The notes: generated by a model not told the origin, from the letters alone. A stretch of DNA of 64,000 nt from Pseudopedobacter sp037968815 (GCA_037968815.1 JBBKWF010000004.1:248001-312000), one strand, 5' to 3'; shown: positions 1-8,661, counted from the stretch's first letter. Numbers and translations: made by a program.

Positions 1-1028
1 AGCTTATCGCCCTCTAGGTTTAAAAATTCGTTTGCTGGTACTTGCTCTGGTAAAATATAATCGCCGTGAGCATTTAATATAGACGGAAAGGTAATACAGT
101 GGAAAACAATATTGTCTTTACCTATAAAGTGAATCAGGCATGAGTTGTCCTCTTCTTTTTCCTGTTTCTTCCAGTATAATTGCCAGTCTTTGTTGTTGTC
201 AATTGCCCATTGCTTGGTTGCAGAAATATAACCAATTGGTGCATCTAGCCAAACGTAAAGTTTTTTGCCTTCAGCTTCCATCAATGGCACATCAATTCCC
301 CAATCAAGATCACGCGTCATAGAGCGTGGTTGCAAACCCTGCTTTAACCAGGAACTACATTGGCCGTAAACGTTAGTTTTCCAAATGTCTTTTTTGCCTT
401 CTAATAGCCATTTTTCTAACCAAGGTTGATATTTATCTAAAGGCAAATACCAATGCTTCGTTGGTTTTAAAATCGGCTTGTTTCCGCTTAAGGTAGAGCG
501 TGGGTTAATTAATTCTGTTGGACTAAGTGATGTCCCACATTTTTCGCACTGGTCGCCGTAAGCGTTGTCATTTTTACAATTGGGGCAAGTACCAATAATA
601 TATCTATCAGCCAAAAACTGCTGAAACTCCTCATCAAAATACTGGTCAGAAAACTTTTCAATAAACTCGCCTTTTTCATAAAGATTTAGGAAAAATTCTT
701 TTGATAAATCATGATGTATAGGTGCAGACGTTCTGTGGTAAATATCAAAAGCAATCCCAAAATCTTCAAAGCTTTTTTTGATTTGATGATGGTATTGATC
801 AATAATTGCCGTTGGGGTAGTCCCTTCCTTTTTTGCTTTTATAGTAATTGCCGCTCCATGCTCATCAGAGCCACAAACGTAAACTACATCTTTTTTCTGC
901 AAGCGTAAATGTCTTACATAAATATCAGCAGGCAAATAAGCCCCCGCTAAATGGCCGATATGTAAAGGCCCGTTTGCATAAGGCAAAGCGGATGTAATGG
1001 TATATCTTTTATAATTTTTATTAGTCAA
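1..1028 (-). CDS. metG: Methionyl-tRNA synthetase, N-terminal part (cut by window edge)
   Basis: Charges tRNA-Met with methionine in the cytoplasm. The visible 342 residues begin LTNKNYKRYTITSALPYANG and include the class I signature in the form HIGH (GPLHIGHLAGAYLPADIY), a zinc knuckle with paired CxxC (CPNC and CEKC), and the WLDAPIGY stretch of the catalytic core. The last visible residues are GDKL, the beginning of the KMSKS-type loop, so the anticodon-binding domain lies outside the window. No ATG suits the start; I chose TTG at 1026-1028, directly before the conserved N-terminus. It lies about 30 bases downstream of a TATCTTTG -7 element. The family assignment is secure; the start is inferred. 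Confidence 0.95.
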   Translation of the reverse strand, partial: MTNKNYKRYTITSALPYANGPLHIGHLAGAYLPADIYVRHLRLQKKDVVYVCGSDEHGAAITIKAKKEGTTPTAIIDQYHHQIKKSFEDFGIAFDIYHRTSAPIHHDLSKEFFLNLYEKGEFIEKFSDQYFDEEFQQFLADRYIIGTCPNCKNDNAYGDQCEKCGTSLSPTELINPRSTLSGNKPILKPTKHWYLPLDKYQPWLEKWLLEGKKDIWKTNVYGQCSSWLKQGLQPRSMTRDLDWGIDVPLMEAEGKKLYVWLDAPIGYISATKQWAIDNNKDWQLYWKKQEKEEDNSCLIHFIGKDNIVFHCITFPSILNAHGDYILPEQVPANEFLNLEGDK

Positions 1029-1059
1029 AACTAAATGTTTGGGTTGTTTTATTAATTTG

Positions 1060-1067
1060 CAAAGATA
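1060..1067 (-). promoter_or_regulatory. Probable metG promoter, -7 element
   Basis: On the minus strand this reads TATCTTTG, an exact match to the Bacteroidota -7 consensus TAnnTTTG. It lies about 30 bases upstream of the TTG start of metG. No convincing TTG -33 element is visible at the usual 19-21 base spacing. Confidence 0.5.
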
Positions 1068-1154
1068 ATTGATAATGGTTAAAATCATGACTATACTAGA
1101 AGATAATTAATTTGTGCGTTTTAACACGCTATACGCTGTATCTTTTTATGTTCC

Positions 1155-1177
1155 CCTTCGCCTCCGCTCAGGATGAC
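1155..1177. repeat. Remnant of a common extragenic repeat
   Basis: On the minus strand this reads GTCATCCTGAGCGGAGGCGA followed by AGG, closely resembling the short GTCATCCTGAGCGGAG-type sequence scattered between genes in many Bacteroidota genomes. It is GC-rich compared with its surroundings and sits alone between the divergent metG and LD-carboxypeptidase genes. Only one copy was noticed in the window, so the call rests on recognition of the motif. Confidence 0.45.
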
Positions 1178-1237
1178 AATAAAAAGGATGCCGCTACTAT
1201 CGTTAACGCCTCATAGAATTTATAAAATCAAAGAAAA

Positions 1238-2131
1238 ATGACTCACCCACCATATTTAAAAAAAGGAGATAAAATAGCCATCACTTGTCCGGCTAAAACT
1301 TTAAGAATACCAATGATAGATGCAATTGCATTATTAGAGTCTTGGGGTTTGGAAGTGGTTTTGGGAGAAACCGTTAATGCTGAACATTACCAGTTTTCTG
1401 GTACGGATGAATTACGGGCGAGTGATATGCAAAGGTTTATTGATGATGAAAGTGTAAAAGCGATTATTGCAGCTAGAGGTGGTTATGGATGTATCCGAAT
1501 TGTTGACGAGATAGATTGGACTTCTTTAGTTTTAAACCCGAAGTGGATCATTGGCTTTAGTGATATTACTGTGTTTCACATGCAGTTGCAACGAATGGGT
1601 TTGCAGAGTTTGCATGCGCAAATGCCCTCCACAATTCATAAAAGTTCTAAAGAAGGTTTAGAAAGTTTAAGAAAAGGACTTTTTGGAGAAGATATGAGCT
1701 ATAATTTTTCTTCTAATGCTGACAATAGAATTGGCGTTTGCGAGGGAGAGTTAATAGGCGGGAATCTTACCTTATTGAGTGCTTGTATAAATTCTGATAA
1801 TGATATAGATTATGACGATAAGGTTCTTTTTATTGAAGATGTTGGCGAATATGCATATATAATTGATAGAATGATACGCACTTTAGATAGGGCTGGTAAG
1901 TTTAAGAACCTAAAAGGATTAATTGTTGGTGGATTTACTAATATTGAGCAGGATAATCCACCGTTTGGCTATACCATAAATGAAATTATTAATTTGGTGA
2001 TAGCTAAATATGATTTTCCTGTATGTTTTAGTTTTCCGGCCGGTCACCTTCCAGATAATAGAGCCTTAGTTTTAGGTAGAGAAGTAAAATTAGAAGTAGG
2101 GGCAGATGATTCTACGCTTTCTTTTATTTAA
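1238..2131 (+). CDS. ldcA: LD-carboxypeptidase, peptidase family S66
   Basis: Predicted to cleave the terminal D-alanine from murein tetrapeptides during cell-wall recycling. The 297-residue protein has the family order: N-terminal KKGDKIAITCPA strand, ARGGYG turn, and GFSDIT carrying the serine nucleophile. GELIGGNLTLL and IEDVGE supply the glutamate, and SFPAGHLPDN the histidine. No signal peptide is visible, consistent with a cytoplasmic recycling enzyme. It is convergent with oxyR, with one base between the stop codons. Its job fits anmK and murQ elsewhere in the window. Family membership is clear; exact substrate preference is inferred. Confidence 0.92.
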   Translation: MTHPPYLKKGDKIAITCPAKTLRIPMIDAIALLESWGLEVVLGETVNAEHYQFSGTDELRASDMQRFIDDESVKAIIAARGGYGCIRIVDEIDWTSLVLNPKWIIGFSDITVFHMQLQRMGLQSLHAQMPSTIHKSSKEGLESLRKGLFGEDMSYNFSSNADNRIGVCEGELIGGNLTLLSACINSDNDIDYDDKVLFIEDVGEYAYIIDRMIRTLDRAGKFKNLKGLIVGGFTNIEQDNPPFGYTINEIINLVIAKYDFPVCFSFPAGHLPDNRALVLGREVKLEVGADDSTLSFI

Positions 2132-2132
2132 T

Positions 2133-3065
2133 TCAAGCAATAGAAATCACTTCTTTCTTTTTCTTGTTTTTCATCCTTTTAGGAATGCTGTGCAATATTT
2201 CGATTTCTAAAGCATCAATCATTCTTTGCTTGATGAAGTTTTTGTGAGTAACAATACTAATTTCTCTACTTGGTTCTGGGCTTTTAAAGTAGCGGACTCT
2301 GTCCATCTGTTTTACCGAAAAGTCTTGTATGGAAAGTTCTGGCAAAATGGTGATGCCGTTATTTATATCTACCATTTTAATTAAAGTTTCTATACTTCCG
2401 GTGTTATAATTTAGTTGGTGGTGGTTTGATTTTTGATGCTGACAGATGTTTAAAACTTGGTTTCTCATGCAGTGACCCTCATTTAATAGCCAAAGGTTAT
2501 CCACGTCTAAATCATTAGTGGTTAAAGCTTTCTTCTTAAATACTGGGCTACTTTTGGTTAAATAGCTTACAAAATTTTCATAATAAACCGGGCGTTCTGT
2601 TAAAAAATCTTCGTCAAGAGGAGTTGCTAATATTCCACAATCCAATAAGCCGACTTTTAATTTTTGTAAAATACTATCTGTTGTAAGTTCTGATACAGAA
2701 AGTCTAACTTTTGGATACTTTTCTAAAAAACCACCAATTACTTTAGGGATTAGGTATGGTGCAACAGTTGGTATTACACCTATTTTAAATTCGCCACCTA
2801 TTTCTCCTTTTCGCTCTTCAATAATATCTTTTATTTTAAAGCTTTCTTGTAATAATATTCTGGCTTGCTCTATAATTTCAACGCCAATTTCTGTCGGTGT
2901 AATGGGTTGTCTAGATCTATCAAATAACTTAACGCCTAAATGATCTTCCAGTTTTTGGATCTGCATACTTAGCGTAGGCTGTGTTACAAAGCATTTTTCT
3001 GCAGCTAAAACAAAACTTCGGTAAGTATCTACCGCAACAGCGTATTCAAGTTGAGTGATGGTCAT
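2133..3065 (-). CDS. oxyR: LysR-family peroxide sensor OxyR
   Basis: Transcription activator of the oxidative-stress response. The 310-residue protein has a LysR winged helix-turn-helix at about residues 1-60 (CFVTQPTLSMQIQKLE) and a type 2 periplasmic-binding-like effector domain behind it. The two redox cysteines of OxyR are present in the motif GHCMRNQVLNIC. By my count they fall at residues 199 and 208, the same numbers as in the E. coli protein, so peroxide sensing by disulfide formation is likely. The ATG start gives the usual MTITQLEYAVAV N-terminus. A terminator separates it from glmS upstream, so it is probably transcribed alone. Confidence 0.93.
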   Translation of the reverse strand: MTITQLEYAVAVDTYRSFVLAAEKCFVTQPTLSMQIQKLEDHLGVKLFDRSRQPITPTEIGVEIIEQARILLQESFKIKDIIEERKGEIGGEFKIGVIPTVAPYLIPKVIGGFLEKYPKVRLSVSELTTDSILQKLKVGLLDCGILATPLDEDFLTERPVYYENFVSYLTKSSPVFKKKALTTNDLDVDNLWLLNEGHCMRNQVLNICQHQKSNHHQLNYNTGSIETLIKMVDINNGITILPELSIQDFSVKQMDRVRYFKSPEPSREISIVTHKNFIKQRMIDALEIEILHSIPKRMKNKKKKEVISIA

Positions 3066-3101
3066 CTTGTAAAATAGATAAATTCTATTAATAAAAGTAA
3101 T

Positions 3102-3134
3102 TATATAAAAAAAGGAGGCCTTGGCCTCCTTTTT
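3102..3134 (-). terminator. Rho-independent terminator of glmS
   Basis: A perfect 12-bp stem (AAAAAGGAGGCC with GGCCTCCTTTTT) and a very short loop. Read on the minus strand it follows the glmS stop and runs into a T tract. The T-rich end on the plus strand could also allow bidirectional use. Confidence 0.85.
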
Positions 3135-3153
3135 ACTCTATTAAAAATAGTAT

Positions 3154-4995
3154 TTATTCAACCGTTACCGATTTTGCCAAGTTACGTGGCTGATCTACAT
3201 TACATCCTCGTAAAACTGCAATATGATAAGATAATAATTGAAGTGGAATAGTAGCTAGTAGTGGTAAAAATGCTTCATCACTGGCAGGTATTTCTATAGA
3301 GTAATCTGCCATTTTAACTACTTCCGTATCGCCTTCGGTTACAATAGCAACCACAATACCTTTTCTTGCTTTAACTTCTTGGATGTTAGAGATTACTTTT
3401 TCGTAAGATGAATTTTTAGTAGCAATTACAATAACTGGCATTTCCTCGTCAATTAAAGCAATTGGTCCGTGTTTCATCTCTGCAGCTGGGTAACCTTCTG
3501 CATGTATGTAAGAAATCTCTTTCAGTTTTAATGCTCCTTCTAAAGCTACTGGGAAACCACTGCCTCTTCCTAAGAAAAGTGCATTTCTTGAGTCTTTAAA
3601 TTTCTCAGCAATCTGCAAAATCAGTTTGTCAGACTCTAAGGCTTTTTCAACCATACTTGGTATTCGCTCCAGCTCGCTCAATAAAGCAATTAATTTAGCT
3701 TTTGGTAAGGTGCCTTTCTTTTCGGCCATAAAGAAAGCCATTAAAGTTAGGGCAGTTACTTGTGCAGTAAAAGCTTTGGTTGACGCTACACCTATTTCTG
3801 GTCCTGCGTGAGTATAGATTCCAGCATCAGATAAACGTGGAATAGAAGCTCCAACAACATTACAAATACCAAAGATAGTTGCACCTTTTGCTTTAGCCAT
3901 TTCAATTGCGGCCATAGTATCGGCAGTTTCTCCAGATTGGGATATCGCAATAACAATATCGTTTTCTGTTATAATTGGGTTGCGGTACCTAAATTCCGAT
4001 GCATATTCAACCTCAACAGGTATTCTTGCATATTCCTCGATTAAATACTCCCCAACTAAACCCGCATGCCATGATGTACCACAGGCTACAATGATTATTC
4101 TGTGCGCATTTTTGAATTGCTCTGTATAATCCTTTATCCCGCCTAATTGTATTTTTCCCTCTAAAGGATAAATACGACCACGCATACAATCAGCTATAGA
4201 TCTTGGTTGCTCGTAAATTTCTTTAAGCATAAAATGCTCATAACCGCCTTTTTCAAGCATTTCGAGTTTAATCTCTAATTGCTGTACATAAGGAGTTTTA
4301 ATTTCGTTATCTATCGACCTAATAACGAGTTCATCTGTTTTTAGATAAGCAATCTCGTTATCGTCTAAGTAGATTACATTTTTAGTGTACTCAACAATAG
4401 GGGTAGCGTCAGAAGCGATAAAATATTCATTTACACCAACCCCAATCACCATTGGGCTTCCTTTACGAGCTGCAATCAGCATCTCCGGATCATCCTTGCT
4501 CATGATAACAATCGCATAAGCACCAATAACTTGTTTTAAAGCTTCGCGTACTGCTTCCTGTAAATCAATTCTTGCTTCTTTTCTGATATCTTCGATTAAG
4601 TGAATCAACACTTCCGTGTCAGTATCACTTAGAAAAACATGACCTCGACTTATTAACTCTTCTTTTAAAGGGCCATAATTTTCGATAATACCATTATGAA
4701 TGATGGATAATCTTTCATCTCCCGACTGGTGCGGGTGAGAATTTTTATCATTCGGAGGGCCGTGAGTAGCCCAGCGGGTGTGACCCATTCCAATTGATCC
4801 GGAATGATTTTTACCTTGAACAAAACTTTCTAAATCGGCAACTTTTCCTGCCTTTTTGTAAATGTTTACTTTTGATGTATCGTCTAATAATGCAACTCCT
4901 GCACTATCATAGCCTCGATACTCTAAACGTTGTAAACCTTTAATAACAATGGGATAGGCTTCCCTGAAGCCTATATAACCAACAATTCCACACAT
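3154..4995 (-). CDS. glmS: Glutamine-fructose-6-phosphate aminotransferase (isomerizing)
   Basis: Makes glucosamine-6-phosphate from fructose-6-phosphate and glutamine, the entry step to UDP-GlcNAc for murein and LPS. The 613-residue length is normal. The N-terminal nucleophile Cys2 is in MCGIVGYIG, the glutaminase domain continues with GHTRWATHG and SDTDTEV, and two SIS domains follow with CGTSWHAG and SQSGETADT. The C-terminus LAKSVTVE is canonical. It is the last gene of a leftward run after the glycogen-synthase-like and DUF4270 genes. An unusual hairpin with a T tract abuts its start codon, so its expression may be separated from, or attenuated with respect to, the upstream genes. Confidence 0.98.
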   Translation of the reverse strand: MCGIVGYIGFREAYPIVIKGLQRLEYRGYDSAGVALLDDTSKVNIYKKAGKVADLESFVQGKNHSGSIGMGHTRWATHGPPNDKNSHPHQSGDERLSIIHNGIIENYGPLKEELISRGHVFLSDTDTEVLIHLIEDIRKEARIDLQEAVREALKQVIGAYAIVIMSKDDPEMLIAARKGSPMVIGVGVNEYFIASDATPIVEYTKNVIYLDDNEIAYLKTDELVIRSIDNEIKTPYVQQLEIKLEMLEKGGYEHFMLKEIYEQPRSIADCMRGRIYPLEGKIQLGGIKDYTEQFKNAHRIIIVACGTSWHAGLVGEYLIEEYARIPVEVEYASEFRYRNPIITENDIVIAISQSGETADTMAAIEMAKAKGATIFGICNVVGASIPRLSDAGIYTHAGPEIGVASTKAFTAQVTALTLMAFFMAEKKGTLPKAKLIALLSELERIPSMVEKALESDKLILQIAEKFKDSRNALFLGRGSGFPVALEGALKLKEISYIHAEGYPAAEMKHGPIALIDEEMPVIVIATKNSSYEKVISNIQEVKARKGIVVAIVTEGDTEVVKMADYSIEIPASDEAFLPLLATIPLQLLSYHIAVLRGCNVDQPRNLAKSVTVE

Positions 4996-5044
4996 AAAAA
5001 AAAACTATATTTTGAAGACGTTGCTAATCTACAAAATATAGTTT
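4996..5044 (-). terminator. Terminator-like hairpin abutting the glmS start codon
   Basis: A perfect 13-bp inverted repeat (AAACTATATTTTG and CAAAATATAGTTT, positions 5002-5014 and 5032-5044) surrounds a 17-base loop. On the minus strand it runs straight into nine T residues and then the glmS ATG. It has the form of a terminator for the DUF4270 gene, whose stop is 22 bases upstream, or of an attenuator in the glmS leader. Each arm also holds a TATATTTTG string close to the -7 promoter consensus. Confidence 0.65.
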
Positions 5045-5066
5045 CATTTATTTAGTAACAGAAAAT

Positions 5067-6446
5067 TTACTTCTGGTCTGTGTAAAACACCCGCAGTTTA
5101 ACTTTATAAGTTGTGTTACTTCCGCCACCTACAATAGATCTTCCTAAAACATTTAATCCGCTTGCCGTTGTAAAATCAGAAGGGGTAATAAAAGTACCGA
5201 AGTCTTTTAATTTTCCATTCATTAAATCTTGGATATAGCCAGTGAAGTTAAAAACATAAGAGTTATTGTTGCTATAGCCTCCAACAAACCCTGGGCCTAA
5301 GTAACGAAAGTCACTTGGAGATTCGTCAGGAACCAATTGTGGTCTGTTAGCAATGTCCCATCGGTAAGTACGTAATCTACTTATTGGGTCATAACTGCCG
5401 TTAGCGGGGCTGATATCGTTATAAAAAATTAACTCTGCTCTATTTATAGAAACGTTGGTTCCAAGTGCTTTAAGTTTATCTAATTCTGGGAAATCAACTT
5501 TAACATAAGTACCGCCTAAACCTTTTAGGTAAAGAAGATTGCTGTTAGTACTAGTGCTTTCTAGTTCTGTTTTAACCGCAGTTCCTGTCATGTCCCAAGT
5601 TACCTCTGTTGCCGCATTTCCACTTGCTCCGTTAATAGAAAAGGTGTTAGTTAAGGTGTCAATTACACCTTCGGTATTGGTTGTTTTATAAAAGACATCT
5701 AATTTAGCACCTCCGCTGGTGTAAGCGTCTATTGAGAATAAACCTCCCGCACCGCTTGTTGTTGTTTTATTAATAGAAACAAATAAGCCCTTAATGTAAT
5801 TATTGAAAGCCAAGGTTGAAACCTTGTTCGCAGAATCTAGGTTAATGATGTTATTAAGCACAAAGTTGGCGTCTAACTTTATTCTAAGCTGGCCTGATAC
5901 TCTTTTTACACTATCAATTAAGCCAGTACGTATATCTGTAATGGTGATACTGTCTACAACGTTTGCTTTAAAATTTTTACTAGCTAAAAGCGTAGAGTTT
6001 GTGAGCCATTTTTTACTAGAATAATAGCTTTTCCCGCTTTCGTTGTACAGTACTTCATTTAGCTGTCTTACTTCTGCCACAAAGCTAGAACCAGCACTAT
6101 CTCCATAAAAGTCAGAAACAGGTAGAACTAAAATTGCCGAGTCTAACACCGTATTTGTACCAAAACTATAGCTTGTTGTTGGCATTGCTAGGCCTAAAGC
6201 AAGGTTAGCTGTTGTTTTTCCGAAAACAGGGTCGTTAAAATAACCTAATGTGTTTCTCTCGGTATAGTTGGTAACAATACTATCTTGCTTTAGTAGTTTG
6301 GTGTTAACTTCAAAGCTTGAGTCAATTTTTGTTTCCAGTGCAATGTTAGGATCAACATCTAAACCAACTCCTGTAGGGTTTTTACAGCTTCCTAAAATAA
6401 AAAGACTTACTAACAGGGTTAATAAGTCTGATTTTATAAATCTCAT
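5067..6446 (-). CDS. DUF4270 domain lipoprotein
   Basis: A 459-residue exported lipoprotein of a Bacteroidota-specific family of unknown function. The N-terminus MRFIKSDLLTLLVSLFILGSC is a lipoprotein signal with the acylated cysteine in LGSC. The mature part is serine- and threonine-rich, beta-strand-like, and opens with the typical GVGLDVDPN and DSIVTNYTERNTLGYFNDPVFG segments. It lies 16 bases after the glycogen-synthase-like gene and before glmS. It is probably anchored to the outer membrane or periplasmic face. Function is unknown; the association with glmS only hints at an envelope or amino-sugar role. Confidence 0.88.
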   Translation of the reverse strand: MRFIKSDLLTLLVSLFILGSCKNPTGVGLDVDPNIALETKIDSSFEVNTKLLKQDSIVTNYTERNTLGYFNDPVFGKTTANLALGLAMPTTSYSFGTNTVLDSAILVLPVSDFYGDSAGSSFVAEVRQLNEVLYNESGKSYYSSKKWLTNSTLLASKNFKANVVDSITITDIRTGLIDSVKRVSGQLRIKLDANFVLNNIINLDSANKVSTLAFNNYIKGLFVSINKTTTSGAGGLFSIDAYTSGGAKLDVFYKTTNTEGVIDTLTNTFSINGASGNAATEVTWDMTGTAVKTELESTSTNSNLLYLKGLGGTYVKVDFPELDKLKALGTNVSINRAELIFYNDISPANGSYDPISRLRTYRWDIANRPQLVPDESPSDFRYLGPGFVGGYSNNNSYVFNFTGYIQDLMNGKLKDFGTFITPSDFTTASGLNVLGRSIVGGGSNTTYKVKLRVFYTDQK

Positions 6447-6462
6447 ATAATTTTTGAATGTT

Positions 6463-7290
6463 TTAAGCTACGGACACTAATTCATCTGTAGGTGCAATTT
6501 CTTGGTAAAAGTTGTAATAATTTTCCAAATCTGACGTAAAAGAATGCTCTAAAACTGGTTTTTCTGATTTTTTAACAAAGTTTAACACTTCTTCATCAAT
6601 GTTTTCAGAGCCTAAAACCAGTGCATCCGAATACTGAATTGCTGCTTTATTTAGTCCGTTGTGGCTTGCATCTGCATAATCTGCAGTGTCTTTTGCACTC
6701 ATTCCTTTAACTAAGGCTTTTTTAGCAAAAGCTTCTCCTAAAGAACCAGTAAAAGAGTTCTCATAGATAGAGTAAACTACTTTAGCATCCTTAAAAGTAG
6801 GATCATCTTTGTAGTTTGTTTTTAGGTATGCAGGTACAAGTGAACTCATCCAGCCATGGCAATGCACAATATCTGGTGCCCAACCTAATTTTTTAACCGT
6901 TTCTAAAGCGCCTTTACAGAAGAAAATAGCTCTCTCGTCATTATCTGCATAAAATTTGCCTTTTGCATCATTGAATACATACTTTCTGTGGAAATAATCT
7001 TCATTATCCAGGAAGTAAACTTGCATTCTTGCTGAAGGAATAGACGCTACCTTTATAATCAATGGGTTATCGGTTTCATCAATAATGATATTCATTCCTG
7101 ATAGACGGATAACTTCATGAAGACGATTTCTTCTTTCATTGATGTTACCAAAACGAGGCATTAATATTCTTATTTCGAACCCTTTTTCCTGCATTGCTTG
7201 CGGTAAGGTTCTTGTGATTTTTGAAATTGCTGTTAAATCTAGAAATGGCGACATTTCATGTGTGATAAACAAAAGCTTGGTTTTTCCCAT
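6463..7290 (-). CDS. Glycogen/starch synthase N-terminal (GT5) domain protein
   Basis: The 275 residues match only the N-terminal Rossmann domain of GlgA-type synthases: KLLFITHEMSPFLD at the start, ILMPRFG, the YFLDNEDYF segment, and DIVHCHGWMSSLVPAYLK. The whole C-terminal GT-B domain, which in full enzymes holds most nucleotide-sugar contacts, is absent. The gene ends normally, with no relic of the missing half before DUF4270. A shortened GT5 protein is therefore the natural product here, not a fresh truncation. It may be a regulator, a partner subunit or a vestigial enzyme. It leads the leftward unit into DUF4270 and glmS and has a clear promoter. Confidence 0.85.
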   Translation of the reverse strand: MGKTKLLFITHEMSPFLDLTAISKITRTLPQAMQEKGFEIRILMPRFGNINERRNRLHEVIRLSGMNIIIDETDNPLIIKVASIPSARMQVYFLDNEDYFHRKYVFNDAKGKFYADNDERAIFFCKGALETVKKLGWAPDIVHCHGWMSSLVPAYLKTNYKDDPTFKDAKVVYSIYENSFTGSLGEAFAKKALVKGMSAKDTADYADASHNGLNKAAIQYSDALVLGSENIDEEVLNFVKKSEKPVLEHSFTSDLENYYNFYQEIAPTDELVSVA

Positions 7291-7338
7291 CTCCTAATCT
7301 TTGAATAAGTTTTTGTTAAGAACTTCTTTTTTGAAGTG

Positions 7339-7369
7339 CAAATATAATAAAATTCTTGCGGAGTTACAA
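7339..7369 (-). promoter_or_regulatory. Promoter of the GlgA-like/DUF4270/glmS unit
   Basis: On the minus strand a TTG (7369-7367) and the exact -7 element TATATTTG (7346-7339) are separated by 20 bases, the spacing usual for the primary sigma factor of Bacteroidota. The start codon lies about 48 bases further on. Confidence 0.75.
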
Positions 7370-7387
7370 TGTTTTTCGTAAATGGGC

Positions 7388-7419
7388 TTTGTTATTCCAG
7401 AACAATTTAGCCACATTTG
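7388..7419 (+). promoter_or_regulatory. Promoter of panC
   Basis: TTTG at 7388-7391 and CACATTTG at 7412-7419 (one mismatch to TAnnTTTG) are separated by 20 bases. Transcription would begin near 7424. A TTG at 7417 overlaps the -7 element and so cannot be the translation start of panC if this promoter is real. Confidence 0.6.
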
Positions 7420-7440
7420 TCGACTAAAATTTCATTGTTT

Positions 7441-8271
7441 TTGAAAACCTTTAACACAAAAGAAAAGCTTGCAGAATATTTAAATTCTGTGAAAGGAGTT
7501 AATATAAAAATTGGCTTAGTACCAACTATGGGTGCTTTACATCAAGGGCACCTATCTTTGATTAAAGCGTCTAAAGAAAAATGTGACTTAACCATTGCCA
7601 CAATTTTTGTAAACCCTACACAGTTTAACAGTCCAGATGATCTTTTGAAATACCCAAAACCTATTGAAAAGGATCAAGATTTGCTTAAAGAAGCAGGTTG
7701 CGATGTGCTTTTTAATCCTGAGGTTGAAGATATGTATGAAGCTGGTGAAAAATGGGATTATCAAGTTGGGGAGTTAAACTCGGTTTTAGAGGGCGAATTT
7801 AGGCCAGGGCATTATCAAGGGGTTACACAAATAGTTTATAAGCTATTTACGTTAATAAAACCTGACTGCGCTTTCTTTGGGCAAAAAGATTATCAGCAGT
7901 TTTTGGTAATCAATGAAATGACCAAAGATTTTAATTTAAATATAGAGTTGGAAGCTTGTCCAATTATTCGTGAAACAGACGGTTTAGCAATGAGTTCTAG
8001 AAATATACGTTTAAGTTCTGATGAGCGAACAAAATCGTTACAACTGTATAAGTCGCTAAGTTTTATAAAAGAGAACTACGGTAAACTGCCTAATGAAAGG
8101 CTACTAACCGAAGCTAAAAAGTTTTATAATGACGAATTACTTGAATTAGAGTATCTTGAGATAGTGAGCCGTAAAGAGCTAGAGCCTGTTAATACTCAAA
8201 GTGAAGCGATAGCTTTGGTAGCCTGTATGGTAGGCGCTACCAGATTGATAGATAATATGATGCTACCTTAA
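7441..8271 (+). CDS. panC: Pantothenate synthetase
   Basis: Joins pantoate and beta-alanine with ATP to make pantothenate for coenzyme A. Conserved blocks include VPTMGALHQGHLSLI (the HIGH-type nucleotidyltransferase motif), NPTQFNSPDDL, RPGHYQGV, FFGQKDYQQ and GLAMSSRN. I set the start at TTG 7441 (MKTFNTKEKLAEYL, 276 residues). This matches the usual N-terminus, and the earlier in-frame TTG at 7417 lies inside the -7 promoter element. It is followed 35 bases later by panD, which supplies its beta-alanine. Confidence 0.96.
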   Translation: MKTFNTKEKLAEYLNSVKGVNIKIGLVPTMGALHQGHLSLIKASKEKCDLTIATIFVNPTQFNSPDDLLKYPKPIEKDQDLLKEAGCDVLFNPEVEDMYEAGEKWDYQVGELNSVLEGEFRPGHYQGVTQIVYKLFTLIKPDCAFFGQKDYQQFLVINEMTKDFNLNIELEACPIIRETDGLAMSSRNIRLSSDERTKSLQLYKSLSFIKENYGKLPNERLLTEAKKFYNDELLELEYLEIVSRKELEPVNTQSEAIALVACMVGATRLIDNMMLP

Positions 8272-8294
8272 CACATATTATAAAATCTATTTTT

Positions 8295-8302
8295 TATTTT
8301 TG
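8295..8302 (+). promoter_or_regulatory. -7 element immediately before panD
   Basis: TATTTTTG matches TAnnTTTG exactly and ends four bases before the panD ATG. If used, it would produce a nearly leaderless panD message in addition to read-through from panC. No -33 TTG is visible, so it may be chance in AT-rich sequence. Confidence 0.35.
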
Positions 8303-8306
8303 CAAA

Positions 8307-8657
8307 ATGGTAATTGAAGTTTTAAAGTCTAAAATTCATAGGGTTAAAGTTACCCAGTCAGAATTAAATTACGTTGGTAGTATTACTATTGATGAGGATT
8401 TGCTAGACGCAGCCAATATGATTGCCAATGAAAAAGTGCAGGTTGTAAATAATAACAACGGTGCCAGGTTTGAGACCTATATCATTAAAGGAGAAAGAGG
8501 TGCCGGAACTATCTGTTTAAACGGATCTTGTGCAAGACTGGCGCAAATTGGCGATATTGTGATTATTGTTTCTTATGCACACATGGATTTTGAAGAAGCA
8601 AAAAAACATGAACCCATTTTGGTTTTTCCGGATGATAACAATAAATTAATCAAATAA
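8307..8657 (+). CDS. panD: Aspartate 1-decarboxylase proenzyme
   Basis: Pyruvoyl enzyme that converts aspartate to beta-alanine, the second substrate of PanC. The 116-residue protein has the self-cleavage site YVGSITID with Gly24-Ser25, where Ser25 becomes the pyruvoyl group. It also has Lys9, the NNNNGARFETYI block and the GAGTICLNGSCAR block. Length is slightly below the E. coli enzyme but complete. It forms a pantothenate operon with panC; the next gene starts five bases after its stop. Confidence 0.97.
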   Translation: MVIEVLKSKIHRVKVTQSELNYVGSITIDEDLLDAANMIANEKVQVVNNNNGARFETYIIKGERGAGTICLNGSCARLAQIGDIVIIVSYAHMDFEEAKKHEPILVFPDDNNKLIK

Positions 8658-8661
8658 ATTA

